Shown here: positions 1-6,078 of the stretch, in pieces
Position numbering within the stretch: the first letter of the stretch is position 1
How the letters are laid out: every line of letters begins with the position of its first letter
From: Victivallales bacterium
GTDB lineage: Bacteria; Verrucomicrobiota; Lentisphaeria; Victivallales; Victivallaceae
Direction of reading: 5' to 3'
NCBI GenBank assembly: GCA_019038735.1
Contig: JAHOYW010000289.1
Location: forward strand, 1 to 6,078
Length of the DNA stretch: 6,078 nucleotides
The notes under the pieces: model-generated
What the model was told of the DNA's origin: nothing
The model's input: the letters and a program-made list of their open reading frames with translations, nothing else
The model's database searches: none
Program-made: the position numbers and the translations under genes

Positions 1-1513
1 ATCTTATACTGTTGTGCAGGATGCAGATCGTGCTTTAAACGAACTTGCAACAGAATACAAAGATACTGAAGTTCTTATTGTCCGTAGCGAAAAAGTTACA
101 GCGGAAATCATGGACATGCTTCCCGAACTGAAACTAGTGGTTCGTGCCGGTGCTGGTTATAATACTATTGATACTAAATATGCCCGTCGCAAAGATATTG
201 CGGTAATGAATACTCCCGGAGCCAACTCCAATGCTGTAGCGGAAGAAGTCGTTGCGCTTATGCTCGCTGGAGCACGGCATATGGTTTCAGCTGACATCTC
301 GACCCGCGCTGGAAAATGGGAGAAGAAAAATTTTATGGGCACTGAGCTTACTGGCAAAACTATTGGTGTTGTCGGCTTGGGTAATATTGGTCGTCTGCTG
401 ATTAAACGTCTGGAAGGTTTTGATATGCAGTTGCTCGGTTATGATCCGATGATTTCTCCAGCTTTAGCTGAAAAAATTGGTGTTGAGCTTTGTTCTGTAC
501 AAGAAATATTTGAAAAATCAGATTATATTTCATTGCATATCCCTGAAAACGATGAAACCCGCGGTATGATTAACTGCCAGCTTTTACGTTTGATGAAAGA
601 TGGTGCTACTTTGATAAATTGTGCCCGTGCCGGAATTATCAATGAAGAAGATATGCGCACTATCAAAGCAGAGAAAAAAATAATTTTTTGTAATGATGTT
701 TATCCGAAGGATGCTGCTGGAGATAAATCGGTCGCGGATATAGCTGATGTCATGCTTCCACACCTTGGAGCCAGCACTAAAGAAGCTAACTTTAACGCCG
801 CAAAGCGCGCCGCAGAGCAAATTATTGGCTATTTTGAACAGGGAATTACTAATTGCGTGGTGAATAAAGGTATTCCGGACGGACTTGATGAAGCCTATCA
901 ACGTCTCGCTTTTGTCCTGACTTCAATCGCCAGCGGTTATCTGGGCAAAGACAAACACCCGACCCGTATTGAAACAAGTTTCTATGGAGGACTAAATAAA
1001 TACTCCAAGTGGATGACAGCACCGATTACGGCGGCTATTTCTACTGAATTTGATGTTTTTCAAGATGCTTCCGACGCGGAAAATTTTCTTGAAACACGTG
1101 GAATCGAATTGCTTAATCGTGATGTCAATGACGAAAAACATTATGGTGAATCAATGACTATTGATTTGTTTGCCGGAGATGAAGTTGTCGCGCAGGCAAG
1201 TGTCCGCGGCACTATTACTGAAAATAATTTGATGGTATCCCGTTTGAAAAATTTTGATAAGCTTTATCTTGAACCGACAGGGCACAATCTTTTTGTCGAA
1301 TACAGTGACCAGCCGGGGGTTATCGGTAAAATAGCCAGTATTCTTGGCGAGAAGAATATCAACATCATTGATCTGCGCGCGCCGCAGGATGTAAAAGCCG
1401 CTAAATCATTAGCGGTCATCAAAACTAACAGCGAAATACCTGAAATGCTCATCGAAAAGATTAAAGAAGATGTCAATGCCGAACACGCATTCCAATTTTC
1501 TTTTGAAGCCTAA
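1..1513 (+). CDS. serA: D-3-phosphoglycerate dehydrogenase, long form with C-terminal ACT domain (5' end missing)
   Basis: Predicted to oxidise 3-phosphoglycerate to 3-phosphohydroxypyruvate with NAD+, the first step of serine synthesis, in the cytoplasm. The frame is open to the left edge (codons from base 2), and the residues before the GTG at 14 continue the N-terminal fold, so that GTG is probably internal and about 20 residues are missing; the full length would be near 525, usual for the long form. Numbering from the GTG at 14: substrate-domain motif RAGAGYNTID at 44-53, Rossmann motif GLGNIG at 121-126 with Asp144 at the end of the next strand (NAD preference), catalytic Arg205, catalytic His250 in PHLGAST. 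The position of the catalytic Glu holds Asp233 (DVYPKD). About residues 285-420 correspond to the intervening regulatory (ASB-type) domain, and 425-499 are an ACT domain (DQPGVIGKIASILGEKNINI), suggesting feedback control by serine. mutS follows after 19 bases. The family is certain; the exact substrate is inferred from domain architecture. Confidence 0.93.
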   Translation, partial: SYTVVQDADRALNELATEYKDTEVLIVRSEKVTAEIMDMLPELKLVVRAGAGYNTIDTKYARRKDIAVMNTPGANSNAVAEEVVALMLAGARHMVSADISTRAGKWEKKNFMGTELTGKTIGVVGLGNIGRLLIKRLEGFDMQLLGYDPMISPALAEKIGVELCSVQEIFEKSDYISLHIPENDETRGMINCQLLRLMKDGATLINCARAGIINEEDMRTIKAEKKIIFCNDVYPKDAAGDKSVADIADVMLPHLGASTKEANFNAAKRAAEQIIGYFEQGITNCVVNKGIPDGLDEAYQRLAFVLTSIASGYLGKDKHPTRIETSFYGGLNKYSKWMTAPITAAISTEFDVFQDASDAENFLETRGIELLNRDVNDEKHYGESMTIDLFAGDEVVAQASVRGTITENNLMVSRLKNFDKLYLEPTGHNLFVEYSDQPGVIGKIASILGEKNINIIDLRAPQDVKAAKSLAVIKTNSEIPEMLIEKIKEDVNAEHAFQFSFEA

Positions 1514-1522
1514 TTGTTAGTC

Positions 1523-1528
1523 TGGAGG
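1523..1528 (+). promoter_or_regulatory. Shine-Dalgarno sequence of mutS
   Basis: TGGAGG lies 4 bases before the GTG at 1533. It is a near-perfect anti-16S match and fixes the non-ATG start of mutS. It sits wholly in the 19-base gap after the serA stop, which leaves little room for a separate promoter and supports co-transcription. Confidence 0.85.
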
Positions 1529-1532
1529 CTCT

Positions 1533-4172
1533 GTGAGTGATATAAAATTAACGCCGATGATGAAGCAGTATCAGCAATCGAAAAATGAAATTCCTGATGA
1601 TGCTATATTGTTATTCAGAATGGGCGATTTTTACGAGATGTTCTTTGAAGACGCGAGCAAAGCCAGCGCGATAATGAACATTACCCTGACCAAACGCGGC
1701 GGAGTGCCGATGGCGGGTTTTCCTTATCATTCCCTTGAAAAACACTTGCCAATTTTGCTTAAAGCCGGCGTAAAAGTCGCTATTGCCGAACAAATGGAAG
1801 ATCCTAAGTTTGCCAAGGGGCTGGTTAAGCGCCAGATCACAAGGGTAATCACTCCCGGGACAGTTGTTGATGCCGCGGCATTGTTGCCTGATAAAAATAA
1901 TTTCCTTGTTTCAATACTTTCCGTCAAAAATAAAATTGGTCTAGCTTCGTTGGATATTAGTACCGGTGAGTTCAAAGTAACTGAACTTGATGATATGAGC
2001 AAAGTTGAAACTGAATTGACTCGCCTGGGAGCTAAAGAATGTATCTTGCCACAAGGCGAATATGAACAGTGGGAAAAGGATGATGATTTTCCTCTTACAG
2101 ATCGAGGTTTTACTTGGACTCCGCTTGATGATTGGACATTTTCTTTTGATGTCTCCGAAGAATTGCTCAAACGACAACTGAAAGCAGCTTCGCTTGATGG
2201 TTTTGGCTGTCGCGGTCTGCATGCGGCAGTCTGCGCGGCTGGTGCTGTGTTGCATTACGCGATTGAAAACCTTCGTCAGGATGCCAAGCATATCAACAAA
2301 CTTTCTGTATATAATGATAGTGCCTATCTTGAACTTGATGCTATTTCACAACGTAATCTTGAGCTGGTTGATACAATGTTCGGCAGCGAGAAAGCTAATA
2401 CTCTACTCGGAGTGCTGGACAAAACTTCCACTGCAATGGGAGGACGTTTACTGCGTGACTGGATTTTGCGTCCATTGTTTGAAAAGGATAAAATTACTGC
2501 TCGTTTGGATGCTGTTGAAGCTTTGCGTGACGATCCTTTGACTTTGACCGAACTGCGTGAAACCATTGGCTCAATACGCGATCTTGAACGTATTATCGCG
2601 CGCTTGAATATCGGCACTGCCAATGCGCGCGATACACTTGCTCTGGCGAACGGGCTTTCGATGATCCCACCGGTAAAAACCCTGCTGAGTAATTTTGATA
2701 CCGTTCTGTTGAACGAATTACAGGAAAGTCTGCATGACTCTCCTGAGCTGACAAAGCGCATTCTCAACACACTTAGCGAAGAACTACCCACGACTTTGAC
2801 TGATGGTGATATTATCCGTTCCGGTTTCAATGCTGAACTTGATGAATTACGCAGTGCTTCAACAGAAGGTAAAAACTGGTTAAGCAATATTCAAAAGAAA
2901 GAGCAGGAACGCAGCGGGATTAAAAATCTCAAGGTTAAATACAATAAAGTTTTTGGTTATTATATTGAGGTCAGTAACTCTAATCTGGATATGGTTCCTG
3001 AAGATTATATCCGTAAACAGACTTTGGTCAATGCTGAACGCTATATTACTCCTGAACTTAAAGAAGTTGAAAGCAAAATTCTCGGTGCGGAAGATAAATC
3101 CAAAGCTTTGGAATATCAACTTTTTCAACAATTACGCAGTTTTGTACTGGAATTTACCGGGAAAATACAGGAAAGCGCAGTTTCGCTGGCAAATATAGAT
3201 GTTATTTGCTCCCTCGCTGAATGCGCTAGAATCTATTCTTACACCAGACCACATATTAATGAAGATGAAACCCTGATAATTGAAGGCGGACGCCATCCTG
3301 TTCTAGACGCGGTCATGCAGGGGGAACGCTTCGTACCTAATGATACTCTGCTTGACGGTGATGAAAACCGCATAATGATTATTACGGGTCCGAATATGGC
3401 TGGTAAATCCACCTATATTCGACAAACCGCGATGTTGGTTTTGATGGCGCAGATAGGTTCGTTTATCCCCGCCGACCGTGCTGCTATTGGCTTGGTTGAC
3501 CGTATTTTTACCAGAGTCGGTGCGGCAGATGATATTTCGCGTGGACAAAGTACCTTCATGGTGGAAATGGTGGAAACTGCTAATATTTTGAATCATGTAA
3601 CTAGTAAAAGCTTAGTTATTCTTGATGAAATTGGTCGTGGAACGAGTACTTTTGACGGTTTAAGTATAGCTTGGGCAGTGGCGGAATTTTTACACGATAC
3701 TCCTGGCAGCCAGGCACGAACACAATTTGCTACACATTATCACGAATTGACCGAGATGGCTTTGACTAGGCGCGGTGTTAAAAATTATAATATAGCGGTT
3801 AAGGAATATGGTGATAATATTATTTTTCTCCGCCAGATAGTACCCGGCGGCACTGATAAAAGCTACGGTATTCATGTTGCAAAACTCGCTGGATTGCCTG
3901 ACTCAATTATTGAGCGTGCCAATGAAATACTTGAAAATCTTGAAAATTCCGCAATGTCAAAAGACGGTGACGTTATTTTAGCTATGCACCATAAACATGA
4001 TCATCATGTCAAATATGACAGTACAGGAAGCGAGTTCTTTGGAGTTACTGAGATAAAAAAAGATCAATCCTCTAAAGAAAATAAATCTATTTCGGAACTT
4101 TCCGGACATCAGCAAATGAAAGAAAATGATGAAGAAACAAGTTCCGATTCTTTCCAGCCAATGCTGTTTTAA
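1533..4172 (+). CDS. mutS: DNA mismatch repair protein MutS
   Basis: Recognises base mismatches and small loops in newly replicated DNA and, with ATP, recruits MutL to start repair. The 879 residues carry the full MutS1 architecture. The mismatch-recognition domain at the N-terminus has the Phe-x-Glu reader F33-Y34-E35 within GDFYEMF. A connector domain follows, then the lever/core helices and the clamp (KVFGYYIEV around 472-480). The ATPase domain has Walker A GPNMAGKST at 619-627, Walker B with D698-E699 in DEIGRGTST, the STFMVEM signature segment, and the conserved THYHEL. The helix-turn-helix-like end (PDSIIERANEILENLE) is at 789-804. The GTG start is supported by a strong Shine-Dalgarno sequence and by an N-terminus (KLTPMMKQY) matching the family. 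Residues 805-879 form a polar, probably disordered tail with a His cluster (819-825) and a terminal QPMLF resembling a sliding-clamp-binding motif. All key residues are present, so it should be functional. It lies 19 bases after serA, probably in one operon. Confidence 0.98.
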   Translation: MSDIKLTPMMKQYQQSKNEIPDDAILLFRMGDFYEMFFEDASKASAIMNITLTKRGGVPMAGFPYHSLEKHLPILLKAGVKVAIAEQMEDPKFAKGLVKRQITRVITPGTVVDAAALLPDKNNFLVSILSVKNKIGLASLDISTGEFKVTELDDMSKVETELTRLGAKECILPQGEYEQWEKDDDFPLTDRGFTWTPLDDWTFSFDVSEELLKRQLKAASLDGFGCRGLHAAVCAAGAVLHYAIENLRQDAKHINKLSVYNDSAYLELDAISQRNLELVDTMFGSEKANTLLGVLDKTSTAMGGRLLRDWILRPLFEKDKITARLDAVEALRDDPLTLTELRETIGSIRDLERIIARLNIGTANARDTLALANGLSMIPPVKTLLSNFDTVLLNELQESLHDSPELTKRILNTLSEELPTTLTDGDIIRSGFNAELDELRSASTEGKNWLSNIQKKEQERSGIKNLKVKYNKVFGYYIEVSNSNLDMVPEDYIRKQTLVNAERYITPELKEVESKILGAEDKSKALEYQLFQQLRSFVLEFTGKIQESAVSLANIDVICSLAECARIYSYTRPHINEDETLIIEGGRHPVLDAVMQGERFVPNDTLLDGDENRIMIITGPNMAGKSTYIRQTAMLVLMAQIGSFIPADRAAIGLVDRIFTRVGAADDISRGQSTFMVEMVETANILNHVTSKSLVILDEIGRGTSTFDGLSIAWAVAEFLHDTPGSQARTQFATHYHELTEMALTRRGVKNYNIAVKEYGDNIIFLRQIVPGGTDKSYGIHVAKLAGLPDSIIERANEILENLENSAMSKDGDVILAMHHKHDHHVKYDSTGSEFFGVTEIKKDQSSKENKSISELSGHQQMKENDEETSSDSFQPMLF

Positions 4173-4205
4173 TACCAATTTGCTATCACGAGCTGCTTCA
4201 ATAAA
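4173..4205. other. Convergent intergenic gap without clear terminator
   Basis: The stop codons of mutS (+) and of the secreted-protein gene (-) face each other across 33 bases. I see no GC-rich hairpin followed by a T tract on either strand, so termination here may be factor-dependent or lie inside the facing gene. Confidence 0.6.
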
Positions 4206-5489
4206 TTATTCAGGAAAAATCAATTGTTCTATTGAGACAAGGGAATTATCATCTTCAAAAATATCTACTTTCAGTTTGTAACGATTATTTGATTTTACTT
4301 TCTTGGGTAATCTTATTGTAATCAATTCCGGGTTTAAAGGAGAAAGCTTGAAGGTGTCATAGCTTTTTGTTAACAGAATAGACCCGCGCGAAGCTTTCAA
4401 AAGAAGATCCAAGACCATACCCGAGCTCGAAGCAACAGGCATGAACTGCATTTCACATTTGTAACGCTTACCGCGAGGATTTTTTTTAAGGCTTAAACCG
4501 AAAAGACCTTTTTCTGTAACAGTATTGACCGTTTTCATGCCGCGACCGACAATAAATTTCCATTCCCATTCAACACGTTGCTGTGGTTTTGCTTCAAGGT
4601 TAATGTAAGGGAAAACCGAAAAACAAGTATCAGTTTTCCAAAAAACAACTTTGTCAAGTACTGTTTTGGAAATAAACGCAAAGACACTTTCATTATCCAG
4701 TCCACCTATAGCAATCCAGCGTTTTGCCTTAGACAGGCGGGCATTTGTAAATTCGTAATAGTTGCGAAAATCTTTTATATAAATAGGTTCACAGTCGATG
4801 TAAGAGATTCTTTTTTTATTAACAGTGCGTGCTTGCTGGTATGGTACAACAATCCACGGCTTTAAATCAGGATTGGAATTATTGAATATTGCGGTGGGAC
4901 TGATTCGTGCTTTTAAAGTCTTATCGCTTAAATTGAAAAATATTCCTTTAATTTTCACTAGAGCAGTATCTGAAAAAATACAGTCTATGCGCATCTTGTA
5001 ATTGATTTCTTTTTTATCGTTGTCACAATTCTGCATGAAAGAAATCATTGTTTTTTCTTTTTTCTCTCCTACATTGCTGATAGTTGATTTCCAGGGGAAA
5101 AACTCTGTTATATTTAATTTTGCGCTGGAATCAATTGTTCCACGACCAACACCCGGCAGAATTATTATTTTTTTAGTTTTAGGTATTTCGACAAGAGGTT
5201 CAAATACTTGAGCAAGTCCATAACGGATAGCTCCATCAGGAGCTGCACCTTTACACAACAAATTATTAGAGTTTTTTAATGCAATATTTTTGAACCAGCC
5301 GCCGCGAATAATATCAACAGCATAATGATTTGATTTTAATTTGTTTGGTATCATTAAAACAGTTTTGAAGAACTTATTACTTATAAGATAACCGGCAAAC
5401 TTTTTTTCAAGATAGACTTTTTCTACTTTAACTTTAGCATTTAATTGCAGAACAGCGAAGAAAAATAAAAATATTATAAATTTATTCAT
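4206..5489 (-). CDS. Secreted protein of unknown function, possibly mutarotase-like beta-sandwich
   Basis: I do not recognise a named family with confidence. The 427-residue product starts with a clear Sec signal peptide: Asn-Lys, a hydrophobic core FIIFLFFFAVL (4-14), then QLNA, with likely cleavage after Ala18, so the mature protein is exported. No lipobox Cys is seen, and no later membrane segment is obvious. The rest looks rich in beta strands. Features such as IRGGWFKNIAL (60-70), FFNLSDKTLKARISPTAIF (184-202) and PYINLEAKPQQRVEWEW (294-310) resemble the layout of galactose-mutarotase-like (supersandwich) domains, which would suggest carbohydrate binding, but this is a weak inference. 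The last ~80 residues could be a separate Ig-like sandwich. No catalytic motif can be named. The protein is rich in Lys, Asn, Ile and Phe, and the gene is more AT-rich than mutS. The ATG at 5489 is chosen because it gives the signal peptide. It is convergent with mutS and 132 bases downstream of the DUF502 gene. Confidence 0.85.
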   Translation of the reverse strand: MNKFIIFLFFFAVLQLNAKVKVEKVYLEKKFAGYLISNKFFKTVLMIPNKLKSNHYAVDIIRGGWFKNIALKNSNNLLCKGAAPDGAIRYGLAQVFEPLVEIPKTKKIIILPGVGRGTIDSSAKLNITEFFPWKSTISNVGEKKEKTMISFMQNCDNDKKEINYKMRIDCIFSDTALVKIKGIFFNLSDKTLKARISPTAIFNNSNPDLKPWIVVPYQQARTVNKKRISYIDCEPIYIKDFRNYYEFTNARLSKAKRWIAIGGLDNESVFAFISKTVLDKVVFWKTDTCFSVFPYINLEAKPQQRVEWEWKFIVGRGMKTVNTVTEKGLFGLSLKKNPRGKRYKCEMQFMPVASSSGMVLDLLLKASRGSILLTKSYDTFKLSPLNPELITIRLPKKVKSNNRYKLKVDIFEDDNSLVSIEQLIFPE

Positions 5490-5498
5490 AGGGCAAAT

Positions 5499-5501
5499 TC
5501 C
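5499..5501 (-). promoter_or_regulatory. Weak ribosome binding site of the secreted-protein gene
   Basis: On the - strand GGAA begins 12 bases before the ATG at 5489. It is the only purine-rich candidate in the leader, which is otherwise AT-rich and includes an alternating TA run at 5509-5519. It is much weaker than the mutS site. Confidence 0.4.
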
Positions 5502-5521
5502 ATATACTTATATATATATCC

Positions 5522-5556
5522 ATTATAATTATAGCAGATATAAAGAGATAAAACAC
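5522..5556 (-). promoter_or_regulatory. Candidate promoter of the secreted-protein gene
   Basis: Reading the - strand, two perfect TATAAT boxes lie head to tail (5533-5528 and 5527-5522), about 33-44 bases before the ATG, a normal -10 position for a short leader. No good -35 is seen: the hexamer 17 bases upstream of the first box is GTGTTT, a 2/6 match to TTGACA. In such AT-rich sequence a chance TATAAT is possible, so the call is tentative. Confidence 0.35.
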
Positions 5557-5559
5557 CGT

Positions 5560-5590
5560 TTTTTAAGAAAAATACGCTTTTTCTTAAAAA
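5560..5590. repeat. 13-bp perfect inverted repeat with 5-base loop
   Basis: TTTTTAAGAAAAA (5560-5572) and its exact reverse complement (5578-5590) are separated by TACGC. The stem has a single G-C pair, so as RNA it would be weak. It lies 31 bases after the stop of the DUF502 gene and just upstream of the candidate promoter of the secreted-protein gene. It could therefore be a poor terminator for the former or an operator-like site for the latter; the sequence does not decide. Confidence 0.6.
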
Positions 5591-5621
5591 TAATTCAAAC
5601 TTTAACATCTTTAGGATAATA

Positions 5622-6078
5622 TTATTTGTTGTGGATTCCTACGCCGCCGCTAATCACTAACTTCATGCCTTCGCTGACTTTCATATCCAGCATTTGACAG
5701 TCTTTACGGGGGATAAACAGTAAAAAACCGCTCGTTGGATTCGGGGTGGTCGGAACAAAAATACTGAGCAGATCCTTCTCTGTTTTTTGGGAGAGTTCCC
5801 AGTCCTTTTTATTTTCATTGGTCAAAAAACCAATAGTGAAAATTCCTTTGCGGGGATATTCGATTAATACCACCTTGCTGAACATATTGCCTTTTGGCGT
5901 CCATAGAGCTTCACCTATTTGGCGTGAGGTTGCGTAAACGGAACGTAAAAGTGGTACTTTCAATAATAGCCATTCTGTGAAACGCGCCATTAACCGTCCT
6001 GATTTATAACGCATAAATTCGCCGATCAATAATAAAACGGCTATTATAAGTAACAGGGTGCCTACTCTGATACTCTGC
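5622..6078 (-). CDS. DUF502 family membrane protein (N-terminus beyond the window)
   Basis: Member of the DUF502 family of small inner-membrane proteins with no established biochemical role. There are 151 visible residues, in frame from base 6077 with no stop to the right edge; the TTG at 6029 is inside the gene, because the residues before it complete a hydrophobic segment (GTLLLIIAVLLLIGEF, visible residues 6-21) that fits the second transmembrane helix of the family. The first helix and the true start are missing, probably several tens of residues. Family landmarks follow in order: PLLRSVYATSRQI (42-54), EYPRKGIFTIGF (73-84), FVPTTPNPTSGF (107-118) and LVISGGV (140-146) near the C-terminus, after which the protein ends within five residues. 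The soluble part probably faces one side of the membrane as a compact beta domain. The secreted-protein gene lies downstream on the same strand, but the 132-base gap with promoter-like sequence argues against tight coupling. Confidence 0.92.
   Translation of the reverse strand, partial: QSIRVGTLLLIIAVLLLIGEFMRYKSGRLMARFTEWLLLKVPLLRSVYATSRQIGEALWTPKGNMFSKVVLIEYPRKGIFTIGFLTNENKKDWELSQKTEKDLLSIFVPTTPNPTSGFLLFIPRKDCQMLDMKVSEGMKLVISGGVGIHNK

Noticed and set aside
14..16. GTG at 14 as the true start of serA
   Set aside because: The frame is open upstream to the window edge and the residues before it (SYTVV) fit the N-terminal strand of the family, so the gene is cut by the window.
1727..2887. Long open frames on the - strand and in another + frame inside mutS
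   Set aside because: They overlap a certain mutS gene, have no recognisable domains, and have the composition expected from reading a coding strand out of frame.
4578..5211. Open frames on the + strand inside the secreted-protein gene
   Set aside because: They are short, lack family features, and lie opposite a better-supported gene with a signal peptide.
5509..5519. Alternating TA run as a functional repeat
   Set aside because: It is only 11 bases and of a kind common by chance in AT-rich leaders.
5560..5590. Inverted repeat as a definite intrinsic terminator
   Set aside because: The stem has only one G-C pair and there is no separate T tract after it on the - strand, so it is reported only as a repeat of uncertain role.
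6027..6029. TTG at 6029 as the start of the DUF502 gene
   Set aside because: The upstream in-frame residues form the rest of a transmembrane helix expected in the family and reach the window edge without a stop.

Overview
The window holds four protein-coding genes: two complete ones inside the window and two cut by its edges. The outer pair on the left is on the + strand: a long-type D-3-phosphoglycerate dehydrogenase (serA, 5' end missing), then mutS. The right pair is on the - strand: a secreted protein of unknown function, and upstream of it a DUF502-family membrane protein whose N-terminus lies beyond the right edge. No tRNA, rRNA, CRISPR array, insertion sequence or phage gene is visible.

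Layout: 1-1513 serA; 1514-1532 a 19-base gap carrying a strong Shine-Dalgarno sequence; 1533-4172 mutS; 4173-4205 a 33-base convergent gap with no clear terminator; 4206-5489 (-) secreted protein; 5490-5621 an AT-rich regulatory gap with a 13-bp inverted repeat and tandem TATAAT boxes; 5622-6078 (-) DUF502 protein. serA and mutS are almost certainly co-transcribed. They belong to unrelated pathways (first step of serine synthesis, and mismatch repair), so this looks like a housekeeping operon rather than a functional pair. The two - strand genes could be read from separate promoters, because the gap between them contains promoter-like and hairpin-like sequence.

The organism is a bacterium with moderately low GC. 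The secreted gene is visibly more AT-rich than mutS. The signal peptide followed by a soluble domain fits a Gram-negative or PVC-type bacterium. The style of the SerA and of the secreted protein reminds me of Lentisphaerota/Kiritimatiellota, but this is an impression, not a proof.

No new multi-gene system is evident; this is mostly an ordinary chromosomal region. The points most worth a second look are an Asp in place of the usual catalytic Glu of SerA, an unusual MutS C-terminal tail (a His cluster and a terminal clamp-binding-like motif), the unassigned secreted protein, and the inverted repeat in front of it.
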